In this document: piece after piece, positions 1-6,906 of the stretch
Numbering within the stretch: the stretch's first letter is position 1
How the letters are laid out: each line of letters opens with the position of its first letter
Source: Vibrio fortis
GTDB taxonomy: Bacteria; Pseudomonadota; Gammaproteobacteria; Enterobacterales; Vibrionaceae
DNA length: 64,000 nt
Assembly: GCF_000695685.1 (NCBI RefSeq)
Contig: NZ_JFFR01000012.1
Coordinates: forward strand, 124,001 to 188,000
Direction: 5' to 3'
The notes under the pieces: model-generated
Database searches by the model: none
What the model was told of the DNA's origin: nothing
Seen by the model: only the letters and a program-made list of their open reading frames with translations
Position numbers and translations under genes: made by a program

Positions 1-1005
1 TCTTCAATCTCCTTTAAAAACATGTTCTACAGCGAGACCCCACAACAAGAGATTAAACAGCGTTGTGTAGAGACATTAGATGTTCAACACGACAAAGCCG
101 ATATTACCTACTTTGCTGCAGACAATCGCTTCTCTTACAACCACTCGATCTGGACTAACGACCACGGTTTTCAAGCCAATCAAATCAACCGAATAGTCGC
201 TTTTGGCGATAGCCTTTCAGACACAGGCAACCTATTCAATGGCTCGCAATGGATCTTCCCTAACCCAAATTCTTGGTTCTTAGGTCACTTCTCGAATGGT
301 TTTGTTTGGACTGAGTACCTAGCTAACGCTAAGGGTGTGCCACTCTATAACTGGGCTGTGGGTGGCGCAGCAGGAACCAATCAATATGTCGCTCTCACTG
401 GCGTCTATGATCAGGTAACTTCGTATCTTACCTACATGAAGATGGCGAAGAACTATCGACCAGAGAACACCCTGTTCACATTAGAGTTCGGGTTGAATGA
501 TTTTATGAATTACGGACGCGAAGTGGCTGATGTAAAAGCCGATTTCAGCAGCGCACTGATCCGCCTAACCGACGCTGGCGCAAAAAATATTCTTTTGTTC
601 ACCCTACCAGATGCGACCAAAGCACCTCAGTTTAAGTACTCAACTGAACAAGAAATCGAGACCGTTCGTGGCAAGATTCTCGCGTTCAACCAATTCATCA
701 AGGAACAATCAGAGTACTATCAAAGTAAAGGTGACAACGTGATCCTATTTGATGCTCACGCACTATTCTCGAGTATCACCACTGATCCACAAAAACATGG
801 ATTCAGAAACGCAAAAGATGCCTGCTTAGACATTAATCGTAGCGCCTCTCAGGATTACCTATATAGCCATAGCTTAACAAATGATTGTGCAACTTACGGT
901 TCTGACAGCTATGTGTTCTGGGGCGTAACACACCCAACCACGGCAACTCACAAATACATCGCCACACATATACTGATGAACTCAATGTCGACCTTCGACT
1001 TTTAA
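1..1005 (+). CDS. tlh: Thermolabile hemolysin-type GDSL phospholipase/lecithinase (5' end outside window)
   Basis: Secreted SGNH/GDSL-family lipid hydrolase related to Vibrio thermolabile (lecithin-dependent) hemolysin, expected to cleave phospholipid acyl esters. Counting from the first in-window ATG at 22, block I is FGDSLSDTGN with nucleophile Ser64, block III is FGLNDF, and block V is WGVTHPTTATH with catalytic His304. The reading frame is open to base 1 with no stop, and the known family is about 400 residues against 327 here, so the signal peptide and N-terminal domain lie before the window. The residue three before the catalytic His is Gly301 instead of the usual Asp, as in the V. vulnificus enzyme described with a Ser-His-chloride site. 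The 3' end overlaps the convergent helicase frame by 24 bases and is followed by a strong terminator. Family assignment is secure; the toxic role is inference. Confidence 0.92.
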   Translation, partial: SSISFKNMFYSETPQQEIKQRCVETLDVQHDKADITYFAADNRFSYNHSIWTNDHGFQANQINRIVAFGDSLSDTGNLFNGSQWIFPNPNSWFLGHFSNGFVWTEYLANAKGVPLYNWAVGGAAGTNQYVALTGVYDQVTSYLTYMKMAKNYRPENTLFTLEFGLNDFMNYGREVADVKADFSSALIRLTDAGAKNILLFTLPDATKAPQFKYSTEQEIETVRGKILAFNQFIKEQSEYYQSKGDNVILFDAHALFSSITTDPQKHGFRNAKDACLDINRSASQDYLYSHSLTNDCATYGSDSYVFWGVTHPTTATHKYIATHILMNSMSTFDF

Positions 1006-2391
1006 AGACATCGCACCGTTTAGATAAAAGAAAACCGCCATTAACGGCGGTTTTTTTTTTTTTTTTTCGTCGACCTTTTGTGCGACTTTCTTTTTAGGGA
1101 TAAAGACTGAATCACCCACTGCCACATTTTGGTGGAAGCTCTTATCGCGCTTAACCGGTTTCTTCGGCGCTTTCTTCACTTGTGGCTTATTAGTCTTCTT
1201 CGCAGGGCCGCCTTTCTTGAAAGCTGGCTTACGAGGTTTGATACCCTTGAACTTACCTTTCAGGCCTTCAAGTACTGAGAAAGTAAGATCTTGTTGTAGG
1301 TAAAGCTCTACACGCTTGAAGCTGTCCCAGTCTTTTGGACCAACCAAAGAGATTGCATCACCTTTATTACCAGCACGGCCGGTACGACCAACACGGTGAA
1401 CGTATTCTTCAGTGTGCTTAGGCATATCAAAGTTAATCACGTGACTCACGTTCGGGATATCAATACCACGAGAGGCAACGTCTGTCGTAACCAAGATCTT
1501 GTACACTGCGCGCTCAAACTGACTCATGATAGCGTTACGTTGCGTCTGGTTAAGGTTACCGCTCAACGCCACTGCTTTCAGCTTCTTCTCGTTCAGCTTT
1601 TCTGTCAGGCGATCAGTATCTGCACGTGTTGCCGTGAAGATCATCACCTGACGGTATTCTGCTTCTTCCAAAACACGATCAAGAATCGCTTCTTTATGAT
1701 CAAGGTGATCACACAAGTAGAATTTCTGAGTGATATCTAGGTGCTCTTCATTTGAAACACCGATTGCGATACGTTTCGGGGCATCTAGCATTTCGTTAGC
1801 AATGCCATTTACTTCCGCGTGATCCAGCGTTGCAGAGAACATCAGCGTTTGACGACGACGATGCTTAGCTGCGTTAGCAATGCGGCGAAGCTCTGGAGCA
1901 AAACCCAAATCAAGCATACGGTCTGCTTCATCTAGAATTAGTGTCTCAACACCGTCTAAGAACAATGAACGATGCTCTAGGTGGTCAGCAAGACGACCTG
2001 GAGTTGCCACAATAAAACGTGGGTACTTACGTAGTGCTTTCACTTGATCGTTAAAGTTCTCACCACCAAGAATTAACGCTGCATCGTAAGACAACCCACC
2101 AAGCATGCTACGAAGTTCGCCATACACTTGCTTTGCCAACTCACGCGTCGGAGCCAAGATTACACCACGTGGATCACGAGCAGAAAACGCTTTTGTTTTT
2201 AATGCTTTGTGAATCATCGGCAGTACAAATGCCAATGTTTTACCTGATCCCGTTTTTGATGAAGCCAATAGATCCTTACCGGCAATAGCAACAGGGATCG
2301 CTTTCTGTTGGATCTCTGTCGCTTTCTTAAAGTCATAATGTTTTAAGTTCTTCAGTAAGCGATTATCTAAGCCTAAATCTTTAAAGTGCAA
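982..2391 (-). CDS. DEAD-box ATP-dependent RNA helicase (RhlE/SrmB-like)
   Basis: ATP-dependent RNA unwinding enzyme, probably acting in ribosome assembly or RNA decay in the cytoplasm. Motifs in order: Q-motif around residues 2-30, Walker A SSKTGSGKT, PTRELA, GG, TPGR, DEAD (Ia-II), SAT (III), RGIDIP (V) and HRVGRTGR (VI), then a lysine-rich tail from about residue 385. The start is TTG at 2389-2391 with GGAGAG five bases upstream; no better ATG lies close by. The C-terminus is uncertain. A run of 17 A encodes five lysines, and the frame then reads through the terminator hairpin into the 3' end of the neighbouring gene. One A fewer would stop the protein at 1041. Which family member it is cannot be decided here. 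Confidence 0.93.
   Translation of the reverse strand: MHFKDLGLDNRLLKNLKHYDFKKATEIQQKAIPVAIAGKDLLASSKTGSGKTLAFVLPMIHKALKTKAFSARDPRGVILAPTRELAKQVYGELRSMLGGLSYDAALILGGENFNDQVKALRKYPRFIVATPGRLADHLEHRSLFLDGVETLILDEADRMLDLGFAPELRRIANAAKHRRRQTLMFSATLDHAEVNGIANEMLDAPKRIAIGVSNEEHLDITQKFYLCDHLDHKEAILDRVLEEAEYRQVMIFTATRADTDRLTEKLNEKKLKAVALSGNLNQTQRNAIMSQFERAVYKILVTTDVASRGIDIPNVSHVINFDMPKHTEEYVHRVGRTGRAGNKGDAISLVGPKDWDSFKRVELYLQQDLTFSVLEGLKGKFKGIKPRKPAFKKGGPAKKTNKPQVKKAPKKPVKRDKSFHQNVAVGDSVFIPKKKVAQKVDEKKKKKPPLMAVFFYLNGAMSLKVEGRH
1031..1067. terminator. Bidirectional terminator with a 17-T tract
   Basis: Stem AAAACCGCC/GGCGGTTTT at 1032-1054 with a six-base loop, followed on the plus strand by 17 T (1051-1067). 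On the minus strand the hairpin is followed by TTTTCTTTTA. It lies between the convergent phospholipase and helicase genes, inside the annotated 3' end of the helicase frame. Confidence 0.85.
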
Positions 2392-2754
2392 AGGACTCTC
2401 CAGTCTTGATGGTATTGAACAAAATTAATTTAACGCGACATGATACCGCGAAACCCCGTTATAAGGATAGAGATCACAGAAAATTTATCTGGGATTCTTA
2501 GTGAGCGTTCTATCATGGATACAGTAAATTCGCGTTAAGCATCATAAAGATATAGGCATGACAAAGAAGAGGAGTTTACCATTCTCAATTTTGAGAATCC
2601 GTGTGACACCTTGCTAATTACCTCAATAATTTGGCAATTTTTCCTAGGATCACTTTTGCGCTTAAGTAATTAGTCGCTACAATCAAAGTTGAAGCGACTA
2701 TATGATTAAGAATGTATAGCGCATCTTTTGATGATCAATAAGCAAGGAGTTCTT
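2392..2754. other. Intergenic region between helicase and lpp
   Basis: Divergent spacer of about 360 bases. It holds the lpp promoter and dyad (2656-2700) and presumably the helicase promoter. I see no convincing gene or RNA in the rest. Confidence 0.5.
2656..2700 (+). promoter_or_regulatory. lpp promoter with overlapping inverted repeat
   Basis: TTGCGC at 2656-2661, a 16-base spacer and TACAAT at 2678-2683 form a sigma-70-type promoter. A perfect 8-base inverted repeat (TAGTCGCT at 2671-2678, AGCGACTA at 2693-2700) straddles the -10 and start region, so it is placed like an operator and would not be intact in the RNA. Confidence 0.55.
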
Positions 2755-3021
2755 ATGAATAAGGTGTTAATCGCAGCTGCAGCCTCTGTGTTTGTATTGG
2801 CAGGTTGTTCTTCAGATCCAGAAGAAGCGGCAATGTCGGAAGTAGAACAGCTATCAAATCAAGTGGCTCAACTAAGCAGTGAAGTTGAAGCTCTTAAGAG
2901 TGAAAAAGCAGACGCAGAAATGAAAGCTCAAGAAGCGACTGACGCAGCGATGGCAGCGAAAGAAGAAGCGATGCGTGCTAACGAGCGTATCGACAATATC
3001 GCAAACTCTTACACTAAGTAA
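2755..3021 (+). CDS. lpp: Major outer-membrane (Braun/Lpp-type) lipoprotein
   Basis: Small lipoprotein of 88 residues that forms a helical coiled coil and tethers the outer membrane to peptidoglycan through its C-terminal lysine. Visible features: signal peptide MNKVLIAAAASVFVLAGC with lipobox LAGC (lipidated Cys about residue 18), alanine-rich heptads (SEVEQLSNQVAQLSSEVEAL) and a terminal -YTK, as in family members ending in Tyr-x-Lys. The start is ATG 2755 because AAGGAG stands at 2744-2749. An upstream in-frame TTG at 2728 would give an unnatural N-terminus. The next gene, convergent, is an L,D-transpeptidase, the enzyme class that attaches this lysine to the wall. A terminator follows. 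Confidence 0.9.
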   Translation: MNKVLIAAAASVFVLAGCSSDPEEAAMSEVEQLSNQVAQLSSEVEALKSEKADAEMKAQEATDAAMAAKEEAMRANERIDNIANSYTK

Positions 3022-3042
3022 CCTATCTACTAAAGAGTTCAT

Positions 3043-3071
3043 GCGCCACTGTATTTTGCAGTGGCGCTTTT
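3043..3071 (+). terminator. Terminator of lpp
   Basis: Perfect nine-base stem GCGCCACTG/CAGTGGCGC (3043-3051, 3059-3067) followed by TTTTGTTTG. Confidence 0.85.
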
Positions 3072-3142
3072 GTTTGTCGCTAAGTATGTTTTACGAAGCT
3101 GATTGAGCGAGCTGAATTGCAGGAAGGGTTGAAGACTTATGC

Positions 3143-4111
3143 CTACCACTGCTGAGTGGGCGGTGCTATCTCTACAGGCACACCGTTCTGAGCAAAAATC
3201 ACGGATTTAGCTTTCGAGTTAGAGACATCAGCTTCATCCAGCCACCACTTCAACTCAATAGGAATCGTTAATGGCTTTTTAGAACCATCGCTACGTGTTA
3301 AGGGCTCATGCGCTTCAACAAATACGCTACGATCGGGCTCCAATGCCACTTTGATCGGTTCATTGATGATCGTGACCTTCTCACCCTTATTCACTCTCTC
3401 GAACAGCCATTCAATGTCTTTCGGCTCCATTCGAATGCAACCGGAACTGACACGTAGTCCAATACCAAAGTCTTTATTGGTTCCATGGATAAGATAGTCT
3501 CCCGCACCATAAGCCAACCTCAAAGCATATTCTCCTAGTGGGTTCTCTGGGCCTGCTGGTACAACTGGTGGAAGCTCAATACCTTTACTCAAGTACTCTT
3601 CGCGAATGGATTTCGGTGGCGTCCATGTAGGATTCGGTCGTTTTTGGCTAATCGTCGTCACCATCTCTGGTGTATCTCGTCCTACTCGCCCTATCCCCAC
3701 AGGGAACACATGAACAAGATTCTTTTCCGGTTCAAAGTAGTAAAGTCTCAGCTCGGCTAGATTGATCACAACACCTTGGCGTGGAGTGTCAGGAAGGATA
3801 AATCGACTAGGAATACTCAGCACATAGCCTTCAGCCGGCAAGAATGGGTCGACCCCTTTATTTGCAGCCATTAGAGACAAAAAACCAATATCATACTGCT
3901 TCGCGATCAGAGCTAACGTTTCTCCAGCAACAACTTCATGATGCTGTATCCGGCCAACAACACGGCTATCACTCGGTGGTAACTCAAAGGTTGCCCCGAC
4001 ACTAAAGGCAGAATAAAGACTAGAAGCCAGCAGCGAAGCAACAGCAATGTGTTTTTTAATTATTCGTTTTTTTACTACGTTAAGAAGCGTTGAGCTTGAG
4101 AGGTACGACAT
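3143..4111 (-). CDS. L,D-transpeptidase with LysM domain (YkuD family, ErfK/YbiS-like)
   Basis: Periplasmic enzyme of 322 residues that makes L,D-linkages on peptidoglycan. In the ErfK/YbiS/YcfS group the reaction anchors Braun lipoprotein to the meso-diaminopimelate residue. Domains: a basic N-terminus and hydrophobic signal segment to about residue 40, a LysM domain about 56-100 (VVAGETLALIAKQYDIGF), and a YkuD catalytic domain about 115-245. The catalytic motif HGT...SSGCIRM contains His209 and nucleophile Cys225. The start is ATG 4109-4111 with AGGG upstream; a TTG two codons earlier is less likely. Convergent with lpp, its probable substrate. Family is certain; whether it anchors Lpp or makes 3-3 crosslinks is inference. 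Confidence 0.92.
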   Translation of the reverse strand: MSYLSSSTLLNVVKKRIIKKHIAVASLLASSLYSAFSVGATFELPPSDSRVVGRIQHHEVVAGETLALIAKQYDIGFLSLMAANKGVDPFLPAEGYVLSIPSRFILPDTPRQGVVINLAELRLYYFEPEKNLVHVFPVGIGRVGRDTPEMVTTISQKRPNPTWTPPKSIREEYLSKGIELPPVVPAGPENPLGEYALRLAYGAGDYLIHGTNKDFGIGLRVSSGCIRMEPKDIEWLFERVNKGEKVTIINEPIKVALEPDRSVFVEAHEPLTRSDGSKKPLTIPIELKWWLDEADVSNSKAKSVIFAQNGVPVEIAPPTQQW

Positions 4112-4324
4112 AAACAACCCTGTTTTTTTATTATTATCATTTTAGATTAATGTTGAATCCTTGTCTCGACAATGCGCATAAACGACGTTTCGCACACGAA
4201 TCACGCCACGTTCGCTGCTTCCTTCCTCAAATCAACAGATATCGGCTTGGCAAAATCGATTGCCTTTACGGTTTCAACATTTTTAGTTATTAACGATCGA
4301 TCAATTGTTAGAAACGCCTCTTTT

Positions 4325-4340
4325 TGTGACCAGCTTCTCA
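4325..4340 (+). promoter_or_regulatory. CRP-like site upstream of deoD
   Basis: TGTGA-CCAGCT-TCTCA: a perfect left half-site, the correct 6-base spacer and a one-mismatch right half, about 90 bases upstream of the putative -10. deo genes are CRP/CytR controlled in enterobacteria; here this is inference. Confidence 0.4.
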
Positions 4341-4400
4341 AGGAACACCGTTTTAAGTCGCTAATATTGCCTCAACGAAACGAATTCAATTCAACAGAAA

Positions 4401-4433
4401 CGGTAATTAAAAATTCTGTTCCTATAATTACCG
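4401..4433 (+). promoter_or_regulatory. deoD promoter -10 within a perfect 9-base inverted repeat
   Basis: CGGTAATTA (4401-4409) and TAATTACCG (4425-4433) form a perfect dyad with a 15-base spacer. TATAAT at 4423-4428 overlaps the right arm, placing a candidate repressor operator on the promoter. No good -35 hexamer is visible. Confidence 0.45.
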
Positions 4434-4454
4434 CTATAAATTTGGAGAACGACA

Positions 4455-5165
4455 ATGGCTACACCTCATATTAACGCACAAGCTGGTGATTTCGCTGAAA
4501 CTGTACTGATGCCGGGTGACCCACTTCGCGCAAAATACATCGCTGAAACATTCCTTGATGACGTGAAGCAAGTTTGTGATGTTCGTAACATGTTCGGCTA
4601 CACAGGCACTTACAAAGGTAAGAAAGTTTCTGTAATGGGCCACGGTATGGGTATCCCTTCATGCTGCATCTACGTACACGAACTTATTGCTGAGTACGGT
4701 GTAAAAAATGTTATCCGTGTTGGTAGCTGTGGCGCAGTACGTGACGACGTTAAACTAATGGACGTTGTTATCGGTATGGGTGCATCAACTGACTCTAAAG
4801 TTAACCGCATTCGTTTTAACGACCACGACTTTGCAGCAATCGCTGATTTCGGTCTTCTAGAAGAAGCTGTAAACCAAGCGCGCGCTCAAGAAGTACCAGT
4901 TAAAGTAGGTAACGTATTCTCTGCTGACCTATTCTACACACCTGAAGCAGACATCTTCGAGAAGATGGAAAAACTAGGCATCCTAGGTGTAGACATGGAA
5001 GCGGCAGGTATCTACGGCGTTGCTGCAGACCTAGGCGCGAAAGCACTAACAATCCTAACAGTTTCTGACCACATCATCCGTGGTGAAAAACTAAGCTCAG
5101 AAGAGCGTCAAAAATCGTTCAACGACATGATGAAAGTAGCTCTAGAGACAGCTATCAACATCTAA
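4455..5165 (+). CDS. deoD: Purine nucleoside phosphorylase, DeoD type
   Basis: Cytosolic hexameric phosphorylase that converts purine (deoxy)nucleosides and phosphate to free base and (deoxy)ribose-1-phosphate in purine salvage. At 236 residues it has the usual DeoD length. Recognisable segments: MATPHINA at the N-terminus, phosphate-binding [34 protein letters not shown], the ribose-binding [10 protein letters not shown] near 180, and LTVSDHI with the catalytic Asp near 204. Start ATG 4455 is supported by GGAG seven bases upstream. Only 81 bases separate its stop from the favoured start of the next gene, with a UUCG-capped hairpin between them, so the two may share a transcript. Confidence 0.96.
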   Translation: MATPHINAQAGDFAETVLMPGDPLRAKYIAETFLDDVKQVCDVRNMFGYTGTYKGKKVSVMGHGMGIPSCCIYVHELIAEYGVKNVIRVGSCGAVRDDVKLMDVVIGMGASTDSKVNRIRFNDHDFAAIADFGLLEEAVNQARAQEVPVKVGNVFSADLFYTPEADIFEKMEKLGILGVDMEAAGIYGVAADLGAKALTILTVSDHIIRGEKLSSEERQKSFNDMMKVALETAINI

Positions 5166-5200
5166 TCATTGATTAACGATACTTTGAAAAGCAATACCCC

Positions 5201-5222
5201 GCAGCCAAGTTCGCTTGGCTGC
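5201..5222 (+). other. Perfect 9-bp hairpin with TTCG tetraloop between deoD and the next gene
   Basis: GCAGCCAAG-TTCG-CTTGGCTGC is a very stable UUCG-capped stem but has no following T-run. It is therefore more like an mRNA-stabilising or processing hairpin than an intrinsic terminator. It lies just upstream of the preferred GTG start at 5247. Confidence 0.6.
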
Positions 5223-5246
5223 CCAAATAATCCCGAGGGGGCGATC

Positions 5247-6716
5247 GTGTCCAACGACGAGCTGCCAAAAGACGCGGACGGTTTACAACTCAACTTTTGT
5301 AAAACATTGGCGTGTGACAACTTTGGCTTGAGCGATGCAAAACGTTATGTTTTGCAACATGCAAACCCAAAGCGTCCAGCGATGGTTTGTCGTGAATGTG
5401 GAGCTTTCCCCCCCTTACTTAACAACCATGAAGTTTTGAATGAACTTCATCGGCTTCGTCACCTCCATAGTGACGGCCTTCCTGCTTGTCGCAATGATGA
5501 TTGCGATAACTTTGGGCTTTCTGTCCACACTCACAAACACCTTTACCATGCTTTTGGCTACAGCGGAGATAGACAACGTTATCGCTGTAAAGATTGCCAA
5601 TCGACGTTTGTTGATAAGTGGTCAGGTTCTAACAAAAAACTGCAATTCCAAGAAAACCTCATGGGCCTGTTGTTCATGGGTTATTCCGTACGTGAAATCT
5701 GCCGCAAGTTAGAGATCAACCCAAAAACCTTCTATGATCATGTGGATCATATTGCGAGCCGCTGTCGTCGTAAATTGGCGATGATCGATGCGCGTTGGGT
5801 AAATCACGCGAAGGATTACCAATTTGCTTCCGATTACCAGCGACTGCAGCCACATAGCAATAATGGCGTTGTGTGGATCGCCACTGGTGAAGCTCACTCA
5901 GGCTACATCCTTTGCCAACACGTCAACTACTCTCAAAATGAAGAGCCTGTTGGCAATGTTGACCATAACCCTTACGACTCAGTCGCTCGATTCGTCTCAA
6001 AAGAGCACTCTTCTGAGGCTAACTTAGAGCTGCCGACCTCGTCCGATGATCTTAAAAAGCGCATTGAGCAGCAATACCAAGTAATTCTTGCTCGCGGCAA
6101 TGTCGAAGATCCGATGGGTAACCTTACCTCTTTTAGTTATCCGTCTAAAGGCGCTTTGGTTCGTCCGCCTTATACCTCTTATGCACATTTCTTACATGTA
6201 TTAGACATGTGTGACGAGAGCAAACCTGTTTCTATTTACTTGCCTCAAGATCCGCTATTACGTTCAGCGGCATTGAGTGTCTGCCTACCACGGATCCAAA
6301 ACAACAACGTTGACCTGATGTATGTTGAAGAAGATGCCTTGTGGGACGACAGTTTAGGGTTTGAGAAAATCGATATTGTGCACATGAGTTGGTGGCGAGA
6401 CCGTTGGGCTATCGCGAATCAAGGTGACAAGCAAAAAGGTATCTGTTACCTCGCGGGTAGCAACACGCAGCCAGAACATTGGTTCGAACACGCTTCTCTT
6501 AAGCAGACCAAGTTCTATCAACAGCGATTCCAGGTCCTGTTTGATGGCTTTATTAATGAACCAAGACGTAAACTGCGTCCTGGTGGCATCCTTCCTCTGC
6601 TCGATATTTTCAGAGCTTGGCATAATTTGTGCTATCAAGATAAAGAGGGGCTAACCGCAGCACAACGCTTAGGTGTTGCTGAACAACCTCTAACTCTGAA
6701 GCAACTGCTGTCGTAA
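5247..6716 (+). CDS. Tandem zinc-finger / HTH protein with transposase-like core, unknown function
   Basis: Not confidently recognised. From the GTG at 5247 it has 489 residues. Two similar C4 zinc fingers stand at the N-terminus: C18-x4-C23-DNFGLS...C48-x2-C51 and C81-x4-C86-DNFGLS...C114-x2-C117. The shared CDNFGLS shows internal duplication. A helix-turn-helix-like stretch follows (GYSVREICRKLEINPKTFYDHV, about 144-165), then an alpha/beta region starting GVVWIATGEAHSGYI, reminiscent of InsA/InsB-type transposases but with no obvious inverted repeats around it. The start is GTG 5247 because GAGG stands eight bases upstream; the frame can extend to TTG 5169 without a ribosome site. It follows deoD on the same strand. 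A domesticated transposase or a DNA-binding regulator are both possible. Confidence 0.7.
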   Translation: MSNDELPKDADGLQLNFCKTLACDNFGLSDAKRYVLQHANPKRPAMVCRECGAFPPLLNNHEVLNELHRLRHLHSDGLPACRNDDCDNFGLSVHTHKHLYHAFGYSGDRQRYRCKDCQSTFVDKWSGSNKKLQFQENLMGLLFMGYSVREICRKLEINPKTFYDHVDHIASRCRRKLAMIDARWVNHAKDYQFASDYQRLQPHSNNGVVWIATGEAHSGYILCQHVNYSQNEEPVGNVDHNPYDSVARFVSKEHSSEANLELPTSSDDLKKRIEQQYQVILARGNVEDPMGNLTSFSYPSKGALVRPPYTSYAHFLHVLDMCDESKPVSIYLPQDPLLRSAALSVCLPRIQNNNVDLMYVEEDALWDDSLGFEKIDIVHMSWWRDRWAIANQGDKQKGICYLAGSNTQPEHWFEHASLKQTKFYQQRFQVLFDGFINEPRRKLRPGGILPLLDIFRAWHNLCYQDKEGLTAAQRLGVAEQPLTLKQLLS

Positions 6717-6758
6717 CGAAAAGATAACCATCTAGTTGAATATACTAGAAGTAGTTGA

Positions 6759-6815
6759 ATACCAAGTAATAACATGAGGTAGCACTCATTAATCGAAAAG
6801 ATCATTACTTGGTAT
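6759..6815. repeat. 12-bp perfect inverted repeat with nested inner hairpin
   Basis: ATACCAAGTAAT (6759-6770) pairs perfectly with ATTACTTGGTAT (6804-6815). The 33-base loop contains a second stem, ATGAG-GTAGCA-CTCAT. There is no T-run. It lies between the zinc-finger gene and the TPR gene. Confidence 0.6.
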
Positions 6816-6906
6816 CACCTCTTCGTTAGATAATTAGTGCTTATCCTAAATCACATACTTATAATGATGGTGTTATCAGTATGTTCGATAATAATGGACT
6901 TATGCC

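Larger units (their letters stand above)
4112..4454. other. Regulatory spacer upstream of deoD
   Basis: 343 bases between the divergent transpeptidase and deoD. It holds a CRP-like site (4325-4340), a 9-base inverted repeat around a TATAAT (4401-4433), and deoD's Shine-Dalgarno sequence. An open frame at 4172-4474 lacks a ribosome site, overlaps the deoD start and looks spurious. Confidence 0.5.

Noticed and set aside
4172..4474. 100-codon open frame upstream of deoD
   Set aside because: It runs through the deoD promoter and ribosome site, ends inside deoD, and shows no protein-like pattern.
5169..5246. TTG start for the zinc-finger gene three bases after deoD
   Set aside because: No ribosome site, and the extension runs through the UUCG hairpin. 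GTG 5247 has GAGG at the right distance.
5247..6716. Active insertion sequence
   Set aside because: The protein has transposase-like parts, but I see no terminal inverted repeats or target duplications, and the base composition matches its neighbours.
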